Source of the DNA: Coralliovum pocilloporae
GTDB taxonomy: Bacteria; Pseudomonadota; Alphaproteobacteria; Rhizobiales; Cohaesibacteraceae
Length of the DNA: 64,000 nt
Reading direction: 5' to 3'
Assembly (NCBI RefSeq): GCF_030845175.1
Contig: NZ_CP132542.1
Span: forward strand, 1,244,001 to 1,308,000
Part shown: positions 56,537 to 64,000 of the stretch, in pieces
Layout of the letters: every line of letters starts with the position of its first letter
Position numbering within the stretch: position 1 is the stretch's first letter
Program-made: the position numbers and the translations under genes
The notes under the pieces: generated by a model
Databases searched by the model: none
What the model saw: only the letters and a program-made list of their open reading frames with translations
What the model was told of the DNA's origin: nothing

Positions 56537-56785
56537 CTAACTCTCTGGCATATGCCGTGTTCTGGTAAACTGCTGGGTTTGCCAGGCCTTGGCAAGTTTG
56601 CTTGGAAGTTCCGGGTCTTGAAGGTCCCACGAATGCAGGTCCCCCGAAAGCCGCGCTCCGTCTAACACACCAATTTGACGGGCGCAATACAGCGTAACAG
56701 ACTCTTTTCCAACGTTTTTGCCAAACCATGCACCCAAACCGGCACCCCCTGGGCAGAGTTCCGGAAAATAATGGTCAGAAATCAA
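56537..56785 (-). CDS. Possible small protein encoded just upstream of atpH
   Basis: A TTG at 56785 is preceded at six bases by AAGGAGGG, almost the perfect anti-16S complement, and opens an 82-codon frame that stops seven bases before the atpH GTG. The predicted peptide starts with ISDHYFPELCPGG and contains DLHSWDLQDPELPSKLAKAW; it has no family I know. The strong ribosome site and the tight spacing to atpH favour a leader gene of the operon. The alternative is untranslated leader that happens to be open; an ATG at 56857 in the same frame lacks a ribosome site. The rest of the 379-base gap holds nothing I can identify. Confidence 0.45.
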   Translation of the reverse strand: MISDHYFPELCPGGAGLGAWFGKNVGKESVTLYCARQIGVLDGARLSGDLHSWDLQDPELPSKLAKAWQTQQFTRTRHMPES

Positions 56786-56908
56786 GGTGTTCCCTCCTTT
56801 CCGCCACAGTAAATTCACGTAACCCACCGGAATTCGGCTAAATTCAGTTTTCACCATCTGCTACGAAAAACTAATAGGCATATCGACGCGGAAAAGCCGG
56901 ACGCTTTT

Positions 56909-59095
56909 TCAGAGAAAGCTCTGTGGATCAACATCCACCATCAGACGGACACCGCCACGCGGCTTGGGTCCACTCTCAAGCCATTGCCTGAGATAACCGG
57001 ACAGGTCCAGTTTGCGTGGTGACTGCACGAGAACCCGAAAACGGTATTGCCCGCGCAGCACAGCCAGGGGTGCCTCTGCCGGACCCAGCAATCTCACATC
57101 TCCATGTCGGGGCGCTGACAGAACCAGCTGACGCGCAAAGGCCTGGGCGCGATCCTTGTGCTCTGCTGAAATGACCAGGGCCGCCAACCTGCCAAAGGGC
57201 GGCATGACGGCCTGCTGGCGCTCGGTTATCTCACGCTCATAGAAGGCTTCTCTGTCGCCCGCGAGAATGGCTGACAGGACGGGATGCTCGGGAATATAAC
57301 TTTGCAGCAGACCACGACCCCCGCCTTTTACGCGACCGGCACGACCGGTAACCTGAGACAAAAGCTGAAATGTTCTTTCGGCAGCCCGCGGGTCTCCCTG
57401 CGCCAGCCCCAGGTCTGCATCCACCACGCCCACAAGGGTCAAGGCTGGAAAAGTATGGCCTTTGGCCACGAGCTGTGTCCCGATAATGATATCGGTTTCA
57501 CCGCGTGCAATTGCCGCAAAGTCATCCCGCAGACGCTGAACACCTCCGGCCTGGTCGCTGGACAGAACCGTGATTCGCGCGTCCGGAAACTTCTGCTCCA
57601 CCTCTTCGGCGATTCGCTCGACCCCCGGGCCACAGGCCACAAGCGTATCTTCTCCCTGGCAGGACGGACAGGCGGGTGGCTTGGGCTCGAAATGTCCGCA
57701 ATGATGGCAAGCCAGCCGCCCGAGGAATCTGTGTTCCACCAGCCAGGCCGAACAGCTCGGGCACTGGAAGCGATGGCCGCATTGCCTGCAGAGAGTAAGT
57801 GGTGCGTAGCCTCTTCGATTGAGAAACAGGAGGCTTTGATCACCCCGCGCCATGGTCTCGATAATCGCCTGACAAAGAGATGGGGCCAGCCAGTCACCAC
57901 GGTCCGGTCCATCCCGCCGCATATCGATAACGGACAGGTCCGGCAGCGCCCGACCTGAATAGCGCCCTTTCAACAGGACCCGGTCATACCGCTTTGTCTC
58001 AGCGTTCACATGAGTTTCAACCGATGGGGTCGCAGACGACAGAATAACGGGAAAGCCAGAGAGATGGCCGCGCACGACAGCCATATCCCGCGCGTTGTAA
58101 ACAGCCCGGTCCTCCTGTTTGTAAGCCGTATCATGCTCCTCATCCACCACGATCAGCCCGAGCGCCTTATAGGGCAGGAAAAGAGCCGACCGGGCGCCGA
58201 TAACGATACCGGCCTCACCATTGGCGACAGCACGCCAGATCCGACCCTTTTTCTTTGCCGATATATCGGAATGCCACTCCACCGGCTGCGCACCGAAGCG
58301 AGCGGCAAAACGCTCAACAAAGGTCGATGTAAGTGCGATCTCGGGCAGCAGAACAAGGGCCTGTCGCCCCTGTCGGATCGTCTCTGCAATCGCCTCGAAG
58401 TAAACCTCCGTCTTGCCTGCCCCTGTCACCCCATCCAGAAGCACGGGGCGTGATTGGCCTGAGCGAATGGCCTCGCAACACACATCAGCTGCAACCTGTT
58501 GCTCTTCGTTTAGCCTAGCGGGGGCAAAATCCGGATCCACGGGCCCTGCCACCGGTGGAGGCGGCAGGCTGATTCGTTCAAGTGTGCCGAGCGAAACCAG
58601 CCCCTCAATCACACTGGCGCTGACCCCTGAAGCGTCCACCAGCGCTGATTTCGACCAGGACAGCCCATCCGAAACCCGATCGAGCACACGTCGCCGCGCA
58701 TCTGTCATCCGGTCAGGCTTATTGCCGGTAAAGCGGATGCCGGCAATCGGCTTGCCTTTGTCCAGCGTTTCAGGCTGGCGCAGAACCATACGCAGCACCA
58801 TTCCACGCTGGGACAAGGTGTAATCGGCAATCCAGTCAACAAACCGGCGCAGGTCCGCATCTATTGGCGGGATATCATACCGGTCGAGCACCGGCTTCAG
58901 CCGAGCGGTCTCAACCGCTTCCGGCCCATCATCCCAGACAACACCCATCACCTCACGCGGGCCAAGCGGCACGCGTACGATATCTCCGGCTGCAAGCGGC
59001 AGGCCTTCGGGAACCCGATAGGAATAGGGTTTATCAACCCCCACAGGCAGCAGAACGGAAACAAGTCTGGTCACCACGTGCCCCCGGGACGACAT
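56909..59095 (-). CDS. priA: Primosomal protein N' (replication restart helicase PriA)
   Basis: The 728-residue helicase reloads the replisome at stalled forks. It has the N-terminal DNA-binding domain (RVPLGPREVMGVVWD), Walker A DGVTGAGKTEVYFEAI, DEEHD as motif II, and the zinc cluster with cysteines in CRQCGHRFQCPSC, CHHCGHF and CPSCQGED. Motifs V and VI (IIGTQLVAKGHTFPALTLVG, QVTGRAGR) are present. It is divergent from xerC. Confidence 0.97.
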   Translation of the reverse strand: MSSRGHVVTRLVSVLLPVGVDKPYSYRVPEGLPLAAGDIVRVPLGPREVMGVVWDDGPEAVETARLKPVLDRYDIPPIDADLRRFVDWIADYTLSQRGMVLRMVLRQPETLDKGKPIAGIRFTGNKPDRMTDARRRVLDRVSDGLSWSKSALVDASGVSASVIEGLVSLGTLERISLPPPPVAGPVDPDFAPARLNEEQQVAADVCCEAIRSGQSRPVLLDGVTGAGKTEVYFEAIAETIRQGRQALVLLPEIALTSTFVERFAARFGAQPVEWHSDISAKKKGRIWRAVANGEAGIVIGARSALFLPYKALGLIVVDEEHDTAYKQEDRAVYNARDMAVVRGHLSGFPVILSSATPSVETHVNAETKRYDRVLLKGRYSGRALPDLSVIDMRRDGPDRGDWLAPSLCQAIIETMARGDQSLLFLNRRGYAPLTLCRQCGHRFQCPSCSAWLVEHRFLGRLACHHCGHFEPKPPACPSCQGEDTLVACGPGVERIAEEVEQKFPDARITVLSSDQAGGVQRLRDDFAAIARGETDIIIGTQLVAKGHTFPALTLVGVVDADLGLAQGDPRAAERTFQLLSQVTGRAGRVKGGGRGLLQSYIPEHPVLSAILAGDREAFYEREITERQQAVMPPFGRLAALVISAEHKDRAQAFARQLVLSAPRHGDVRLLGPAEAPLAVLRGQYRFRVLVQSPRKLDLSGYLRQWLESGPKPRGGVRLMVDVDPQSFL

Positions 59096-59118
59096 TCATT
59101 AGACAGGATCATACGTAC

Positions 59119-59133
59119 AATCATGATATGATT
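59119..59133. promoter_or_regulatory. Inverted repeat between priA and xerC
   Basis: AATCAT-GAT-ATGATT is a perfect 6-bp dyad in the 164-base divergent region, 24 bases upstream of the priA start. It may be an operator or only AT-rich chance symmetry. Confidence 0.25.
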
Positions 59134-59259
59134 CGAAGACGCCAGACTATATCGGAGCTTTGACCGTCAGCGAAACAATCCACTGACAGGCTTTCATCAA
59201 CCATTTTCCGGCAGGCTTACAGGGAATGGTAATCCGATTCAGAATCCGGACGGGATTAT

Positions 59260-60204
59260 ATGAACACCGCCCCGCTCATCAATTCAGCTCCCAGACTGCG
59301 CGCAGCAGTGGACAGGTGGCAGACCTGGCTTGGCTCAGAGCGACGGCTCGCCATGAAAACGCTGGAAGCCTATGAGCGGGACATGGACCAGTTCCTGTCT
59401 TTTCTGACCCTGCATCTCGGTCACCCACCGGCCATTAGCGATATAGGCACCCTGCGACCCTCCGATATCAGAAGTTTCATGGCCTGGCGACGCACAGACC
59501 GGATCGGCTCGCGCAGCCTGGCCCGTGGCCTGTCCGGCATTCGCTCCTTCATGCGCTTTATGGAACGGGAAGGTCTCGTCAACAGCGCGGCTTTTTCTGC
59601 GGTCAGAGCCCCCAAGCAGGGCCGCACATTGCCGAAACCTTTGACGGAAACAAACGCCACAGCCGTGGTCTCTCTGGATAACAGCCTCAGCGAAGAACCC
59701 TGGATCGCGGCGCGTGACACTGCCGTCCTGACGCTCCTCTATGGCGCAGGCCTTCGTATATCGGAAGCTCTGTCTCTCACCCGGTCGCAGGCCCCTACAG
59801 GCAAGACCGACATTCTGAGGATTATTGGAAAGGGCGGCAAGGAACGTCTTGTTCCCATTCTTCCGGTTATCCGCGAGGCTGTTGAGGATTATCTCCACCT
59901 TTGTCCCTACAGCCCCGGCCCCGACGATGCCCTGTTCCGGGGTGCCCGCGGCGGACCGCTGAACCCTCGCCTGATCCAGAAAGCGGTGGAACGCCTGCGA
60001 TCAGCACTCGGTCTACCGGATACAGCCACCCCCCATGCCCTCAGGCATTCCTTTGCCTCACATCTGCTTGGCAAAGGCGGTGATCTCAGAACCATCCAGG
60101 AACTTCTGGGCCATGCGTCTCTATCCTCAACCCAGATCTATACGGAAGTGGATACAAGGAGCCTGTTGGCCCTCTACGACAAAGCTCATCCGAGAAGCGA
60201 GTGA
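59260..60204 (+). CDS. xerC: Tyrosine recombinase XerC
   Basis: The 314-residue recombinase resolves chromosome dimers at dif with XerD. It has the N-terminal SAM-like domain (TLEAYERDMDQFLSFL) and the catalytic set: Arg in YGAGLRISEAL, Lys in GKGGKERLVP, His and Arg in HALRHSFASHLL, His in LLGHASLSSTQ and the Tyr nucleophile in QIYTEVD. Its position opposite priA is a common alphaproteobacterial arrangement, so it is a housekeeping enzyme and not the integrase of a mobile element. Confidence 0.95.
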   Translation: MNTAPLINSAPRLRAAVDRWQTWLGSERRLAMKTLEAYERDMDQFLSFLTLHLGHPPAISDIGTLRPSDIRSFMAWRRTDRIGSRSLARGLSGIRSFMRFMEREGLVNSAAFSAVRAPKQGRTLPKPLTETNATAVVSLDNSLSEEPWIAARDTAVLTLLYGAGLRISEALSLTRSQAPTGKTDILRIIGKGGKERLVPILPVIREAVEDYLHLCPYSPGPDDALFRGARGGPLNPRLIQKAVERLRSALGLPDTATPHALRHSFASHLLGKGGDLRTIQELLGHASLSSTQIYTEVDTRSLLALYDKAHPRSE

Positions 60205-60289
60205 CAACAGTCAAGGATATGTTTGAGAACAAAGAGATAGAGCATTTGAGGTGACTCCGTTTTCACACAAAATGCCCTAGTATCAAACC

Positions 60290-60305
60290 TTAACACATTC
60301 CTAAC
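60290..60305 (+). promoter_or_regulatory. CtrA-like box upstream of the small secreted protein gene
   Basis: TTAA-N7-CTAAC matches the TTAA-N7-TTAAC consensus with one change and lies 58 bases before the ATG at 60364. Support is limited to the match. Confidence 0.25.
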
Positions 60306-60363
60306 GGGCCAGCGCTATGATGCGGCCTAATTTCGTCATCGGAGCTTGTCCGGGGAGAAACCA

Positions 60364-60786
60364 ATGCGCTGGCTTCTGATATTCGGCTGGTCTGCCCTCA
60401 TCACACTTTTTGCCGCCCTGTCCGGGCCATCGGCCATGGCCTGCTCCTTCACACCTGAAGCAGGAACCTGGGTCAATGCGTCGGCAAAAAAGAAAGAACT
60501 GGCCGCTGTCGAGATCAAGACACACTGCATTCAGGGCCAGAAGGTTATCTACATTCGCAGTTTTGTGAAATGCGCGCCCCGTAACTGCAAATGGGCTCGT
60601 ACACCGGCTTTGCGGCTCGATAGCGGCGAGCTCTACGCCATCCACAAGATGTTCAGTGCTGACCGACATGTGAAAGTGGAGAAAGCGACCCAGGACCAAC
60701 TGATTGTCCATCTCTGGTCCATCTATCGTGACAACCGGGGAGACGACGAGGGCTGGAAAATCTACCGACTAAAACGCGAGCAATAA
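60364..60786 (+). CDS. Small exported protein, function unknown
   Basis: The 140-residue protein has a signal sequence (LLIFGWSALITLFAALSGPS) ending SAMACSF, which could be a signal peptidase I site or a weak lipobox. The mature part is basic, with three further cysteines (KTHCIQ, KCAPRNCKW) that may form disulfides, and ends IYRLKREQ. The ATG at 60364 follows GGGGAG; a TTG 18 bases upstream is less likely. No family is recognised. It is monocistronic, with a terminator behind it. Confidence 0.7.
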   Translation: MRWLLIFGWSALITLFAALSGPSAMACSFTPEAGTWVNASAKKKELAAVEIKTHCIQGQKVIYIRSFVKCAPRNCKWARTPALRLDSGELYAIHKMFSADRHVKVEKATQDQLIVHLWSIYRDNRGDDEGWKIYRLKREQ

Positions 60787-60811
60787 AAAGGCCCCCGAAA
60801 CGGGAGCCTTT
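60787..60811. terminator. Bidirectional terminator between the exported protein gene and lpd
   Basis: AAAGGCCCCCG and CGGGAGCCTTT pair with one mismatch around AAA, with A- and T-tracts at the two sides. Confidence 0.7.
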
Positions 60812-60835
60812 CCAAAGTGGTTATTCACCATTCCC

Positions 60836-62239
60836 TTACATGTGGATGGCCCGCTTCTCAACTGCCATCGCCGCTTCCTTGACGGCTTCAGACATGGTCG
60901 GATGGGCGTGACAGGTCCGCGCCAGATCTTCTGATGAACCGCCGAATTCCATCAGGACCGCCGCTTCATGGATCATCTCGCCAGCTCCGGCTGCCACGAT
61001 GTGAACACCCAGAACCCTATCGGTCTTGGCACAGGCCAGCACTTTCACAAACCCTTCCGTATGACGCTGGGCTCGTGCCCGGCCATTAGCGGTAAACGGG
61101 AACGTCCCGCTGGTATAGGCGGTGCCCGCCTCTTTCAGCTCATCTTCGGTTTTCCCGACACTGGCCACTTCCGGCATGGTGTAAACAACACCAGGAATGA
61201 CGTCATAATTGACGTGTCCGACCTGCCCGGCGAGCATTTCAGCACAGGCGACGCCTTCATCCTCGGCCTTGTGCGCCAGCATGGGCCCGGCAATCACATC
61301 ACCAATGGCATAGATGCCATCCACACTGGTCTTGAAATGGGCATCCGTCTTGACCCGACCGCGGTCGTCCAGTTCAACACCAACCTTGTCCAGACCAAGG
61401 CCATCCGTATAGGGACGGCGACCGATAGCGACAAGCACCACATCAGCCTCGAGCTCATCTGTCTTGCCGTTCTTCACTGACTCGATGGAAACCTTTGCGC
61501 CGCCACCACTTGTATCAATGCCTGTGACCTTGCTGGACAGCTTGAAGTCGATCTTCTGCTTTTTCAGCATCCGCTGGAAATTCTTGGCCACCTCGGAATC
61601 CATACCCGGCAGAATCCGGTCCAGGAACTCAACGACGGTCACCTGCGAACCAAGACGACGCCAGACGGAGCCAAGCTCCAGCCCGATTACACCGGCACCA
61701 ACGACAACCAGTTTCTTTGGCGGTTCCTTCAGCTCAAGCGCGCCTGTTGAGGAAACAACGACCTTCTCATCAATCTCCATGCCCGGCAGGGTGGCAACAT
61801 CCGAACCGGTAGCAATCAGGATATTCCTGGTCTCAACGGTCTGCGCCTCTCCCTCATCCGGCGTCACCTGCACCTTGCCCGGTGCCGTGATCGTGCCAAG
61901 ACCATGGAAGGTATCAACCTTGTTCTTCTTCAGGAGAAATTCGACGCCCTTCACATTGGCATCAACCGTTTCGTCCTTGTGGCCCATCATGGCCTTCATA
62001 TCGAGCTTCGGGCTGTCAATCTTGATGCCCATTGCTCCGAATTCATGCTCGGCTTCCTCAAAAAGCTCAGATGCATGCAAGAGAGCCTTGGACGGGATGC
62101 AGCCCACATTGAGGCAGGTGCCGCCATGGGTGGCGCGTTTCTCGACCACCGCCACTTTCATACCCAGTTGCGCCGCACGAATCGCAGCCACATAGCCACC
62201 CGGCCCGGTGCCGATGACAGTCAGATCATAGGTCGTCAT
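60836..62239 (-). CDS. lpdA: Dihydrolipoamide dehydrogenase (E3)
   Basis: The 467-residue flavoenzyme reoxidises dihydrolipoyl groups of 2-oxo-acid dehydrogenase complexes with NAD. It shows the FAD motif VIGTGPGGYVAAIRAAQLG, the redox disulfide in GGTCLNVGCIPSKALLHASE, the NAD fold VVVGAGVIGLELGSVW and the catalytic His-Glu pair in CHAHPTMSEAVKEAAM. It follows sucB on the minus strand, so it serves the 2-oxoglutarate dehydrogenase complex first. Confidence 0.97.
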   Translation of the reverse strand: MTTYDLTVIGTGPGGYVAAIRAAQLGMKVAVVEKRATHGGTCLNVGCIPSKALLHASELFEEAEHEFGAMGIKIDSPKLDMKAMMGHKDETVDANVKGVEFLLKKNKVDTFHGLGTITAPGKVQVTPDEGEAQTVETRNILIATGSDVATLPGMEIDEKVVVSSTGALELKEPPKKLVVVGAGVIGLELGSVWRRLGSQVTVVEFLDRILPGMDSEVAKNFQRMLKKQKIDFKLSSKVTGIDTSGGGAKVSIESVKNGKTDELEADVVLVAIGRRPYTDGLGLDKVGVELDDRGRVKTDAHFKTSVDGIYAIGDVIAGPMLAHKAEDEGVACAEMLAGQVGHVNYDVIPGVVYTMPEVASVGKTEDELKEAGTAYTSGTFPFTANGRARAQRHTEGFVKVLACAKTDRVLGVHIVAAGAGEMIHEAAVLMEFGGSSEDLARTCHAHPTMSEAVKEAAMAVEKRAIHM

Positions 62240-62294
62240 AACAAATCCCTCGAAGTCGTCAGGGAAGAGGGCAAAGCCCCCAACAGAAAGGAAA

Positions 62295-62325
62295 AAGCGC
62301 AGAAATCCTCCGGAAATCTGCGCTT
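62295..62325 (-). terminator. Stem-loop between sucB and lpdA
   Basis: AAGCGCAGA and TCTGCGCTT form a perfect 9-bp stem, followed on the minus strand by TTTTCC. It lies within the sucA-sucB-lpdA unit and could lower lpdA expression relative to sucAB or protect the upstream mRNA. Confidence 0.55.
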
Positions 62326-62332
62326 CTCAAAC

Positions 62333-63562
62333 TTACAGGTCCAGTACGAGGCGCTGCGGGTCCTCAATGGCTTCCTTAATCCGCACCAGGAAGGTTACGG
62401 CTTCCTTGCCGTCAACAATCCGGTGGTCATAGGACAGAGCCAGATACATCATCGGGCGAACAACCACCTGGCCATTGCGAACCACCGGACGCTCTTCAAT
62501 ACGGTGCAGACCGAGAATACCGGACTGCGGCGCATTGAGAATCGGGGTGGACATCAACGAGCCATAGACGCCACCATTGGTAATGGTGAAGGTGCCGCCC
62601 TGCATTTCATCAATGCCCAGCTTGCCATCACGCGCGCGTCTGCCGAAATCGGTAATCGTCTTCTCAACATCGGCAATAGACATCTGGTCGGCATCACGGA
62701 TGACAGGCACCACAAGGCCCTTGTCGGTACCGACGGCCATACCAACATGGCAGTAGTTTTTGTAGATGAGGTCCGTGCCATCAATCTCGGCATTCACAGC
62801 CGGGATATCCTTCAGCGCCGCGACTACCGCTTTGGTGAAGAAGCCCATAAAGCCGAGACGCACACCGTGCTTCTTCTCGAACAGCTCCTTGTACTGCTTG
62901 CGCAGTTCCATCACTGCACCCATGTCCACATCGTTGAATGTGGTCAGCATAGCCGCGGTATTCTGGGCATCTTTCAGACGACGGGCGATGGTCTGGCGGA
63001 GGCGGGTCATTTTCACCCGCTCTTCACGGCTTTCATCCGCAGGTGCGGAAGGAGCACGGGCGGCTACAGGAGCCTGTGCGGGAGCAGAAGTGGTCTTCTC
63101 CATCGCTGCAAGCACATCACCCTTGAGGATCTGGCCGCGCTTACCAGAGCCATCCACGCTTTCAGCTGCAACACCCTGTTCTGCCATCATCTTCTGAGCA
63201 GATGGAGCCGGAGCCATTTCAGGACCCTTGGCTTCCGGTACCGGTTCAGCGGCAGCAGGCGTTGCTTCTGGCGCAGGAGCGGCTTCCTGTTTGGCCGGTG
63301 CAGCAGGTGCTGCCGCCGCACCATCACCAGCGGCAAGGTGGCCAAGCAGGGCACCGACTTCAACAGTCGCCCCCTCTTCCGCCTCAATGGCCTGAAGCAC
63401 GCCGGCTGAAGCTGCCGGAACTTCGATGGTTACCTTATCTGTTTCCAGTTCAACAAGCGGCTCATCAGCATTAACTGCATCGCCAGGCTGTTTAAACCAT
63501 TGGCCAACAATCGCTTCTGTGACCGATTCGCCAAGGGTTGGAACACGGATTTCCGTTGTCAT
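62333..63562 (-). CDS. sucB: Dihydrolipoamide succinyltransferase (E2 of 2-oxoglutarate dehydrogenase)
   Basis: The 409-residue core enzyme has one lipoyl domain (lipoyl lysine in [12 protein letters not shown]), an Ala/Pro-rich linker at about 80-115, a peripheral-subunit-binding domain ([13 protein letters not shown], then [16 protein letters not shown]) and the catalytic domain with [16 protein letters not shown]. It forms the cubic core carrying E1 and E3. It follows sucA by 33 bases. Confidence 0.97.
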   Translation of the reverse strand: MTTEIRVPTLGESVTEAIVGQWFKQPGDAVNADEPLVELETDKVTIEVPAASAGVLQAIEAEEGATVEVGALLGHLAAGDGAAAAPAAPAKQEAAPAPEATPAAAEPVPEAKGPEMAPAPSAQKMMAEQGVAAESVDGSGKRGQILKGDVLAAMEKTTSAPAQAPVAARAPSAPADESREERVKMTRLRQTIARRLKDAQNTAAMLTTFNDVDMGAVMELRKQYKELFEKKHGVRLGFMGFFTKAVVAALKDIPAVNAEIDGTDLIYKNYCHVGMAVGTDKGLVVPVIRDADQMSIADVEKTITDFGRRARDGKLGIDEMQGGTFTITNGGVYGSLMSTPILNAPQSGILGLHRIEERPVVRNGQVVVRPMMYLALSYDHRIVDGKEAVTFLVRIKEAIEDPQRLVLDL

Positions 63563-63595
63563 AGCGTTATCCTGTTTATCTCGTCTCTTGCCGGA

Positions 63596-64000
63596 TCAGT
63601 CGCCAAGCGCTTCTTCAAGGAAGGCTCGCAGCTGTTCCAAATGTTTACTCATCAGACCCGTCGCCGTGGACGCGGAAGCCACCCGTCCGGCATAGCGGGG
63701 TCGGCTGTAGTCTGCACCAATCTGCTCAAGCACCCATTCGATATAGGGCTGGACAAAGAACCAGGATCCCTGGTTTTTCGGTTCCTCCTGACACCAGACA
63801 ATCTCAGCCTGCTTGAACCGTGACAGCTCTGTAATCAGTGCTTTGGCCGGGAACGGGTAAATCTGCTCAAGCCGAAGAAGATAGATATCATCGACGCCCC
63901 GCTTCTCACGATCTTCAAGCAGATCGTAATAGACCTTACCGGTACACAGAACCACACGACGGATCTCATTGTCCGGTTTCAGCTTGATCGGAGAATCCTT
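63596..64000 (-). CDS. sucA: 2-oxoglutarate dehydrogenase E1, C-terminal part (cut by window edge)
   Basis: The 134 codons seen are the C terminus of the thiamine-diphosphate E1 enzyme: RRVVLCTGKVYYDL, the conserved LRLEQIYPFP, WCQEEPKNQGSWFFVQPYIE and the terminal RYAGRVASASTATG followed by HLEQLRAFLEEAL. The frame is open to the window edge, so the gene continues beyond it. With sucB and lpdA it encodes the complete complex that makes succinyl-CoA in the citric acid cycle. Confidence 0.96.
   Translation of the reverse strand, partial: KDSPIKLKPDNEIRRVVLCTGKVYYDLLEDREKRGVDDIYLLRLEQIYPFPAKALITELSRFKQAEIVWCQEEPKNQGSWFFVQPYIEWVLEQIGADYSRPRYAGRVASASTATGLMSKHLEQLRAFLEEALGD

Noticed and set aside
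56786..56857. Longer version of the small ORF upstream of atpH starting at an ATG at 56857
   Set aside because: No ribosome site precedes that ATG, while the TTG at 56785 has a near-perfect one.
56892..56908. Terminator directly after priA
   Set aside because: The AAAAGC/GCTTTT stem is only six weak base pairs and abuts the stop codon.
59260..60204. Tyrosine recombinase gene as integrase of a mobile element
   Set aside because: Length, motifs and the position opposite priA fit housekeeping XerC, and no element boundaries lie near it.

Overview
The window is a chromosome segment of an alphaproteobacterium with moderately high GC. The gene order rplU-rpmA-acetyltransferase-obgE-proB-proA-nadD-rsfS-rlmH-envC-ctpA-polysaccharide deacetylase-rppH next to atpHAGDC (F1 only, no F0 genes), together with priA, xerC and sucAB-lpd, resembles Rhodospirillales-like lineages. 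The species cannot be named from sequence alone.

Layout. 1-9.1 kb: a divergent OxyR-like regulator (cut by the window edge) and an AhpC peroxiredoxin, isoprenoid genes ispA and ispG converging, a coupled 3-hydroxybutyrate dehydrogenase/patatin pair, a chemoreceptor carrying NIT and PilZ domains, and a VOC-bicupin fusion. 9.1-12.6 kb: pyruvate carboxylase. 12.8-22.5 kb: choline uptake and oxidation (phosphodiesterase-like enzyme, choXWV, betI, betA), a PLP trans-sulfuration-type enzyme whose ribosome binding site lies inside a hairpin, and formate-tetrahydrofolate ligase. 22.6-25.5 kb: EAL phosphodiesterase, methyltransferase, flavoprotein.

25.5-35.9 kb is the most distinctive part: two divergent transcription units around an RpiR/MurR-type regulator. 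One side encodes a Rieske oxygenase with a Glu in place of the usual bridging Asp, a carboxymuconolactone-decarboxylase-like protein and a fumarylacetoacetase-fold hydrolase. The other encodes a dimethylglycine-dehydrogenase-like FAD/GcvT protein, two tandem enolase-superfamily enzymes, a class III aminotransferase and a VOC protein fused to membrane helices. The enzyme set resembles known betaine and hydroxyproline-betaine pathways but is not an exact match, so I propose a catabolic pathway for an N-methylated, possibly cyclic, quaternary amine. Methyl groups removed by the FAD/GcvT enzyme would enter the folate pool, where Fhs, encoded nearby, could recover ATP or formate.

35.9-39.1 kb: a TetR/YHS pair with two matching operators, then about 1.1 kb of AT-richer orphan genes bracketed by a degenerate repeat of the tRNA-Ser(CGA) 3' flank, which looks like the scar of an integration event. 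39.2-64 kb is dense housekeeping sequence: ribosomal proteins, proline and NAD synthesis, ribosome assembly, cell-wall remodelling, ATP synthase F1, replication restart, chromosome dimer resolution and the 2-oxoglutarate dehydrogenase complex. A short ORF with a near-perfect Shine-Dalgarno precedes atpH. No CRISPR array, rRNA operon, recognisable insertion sequence or phage gene was seen.
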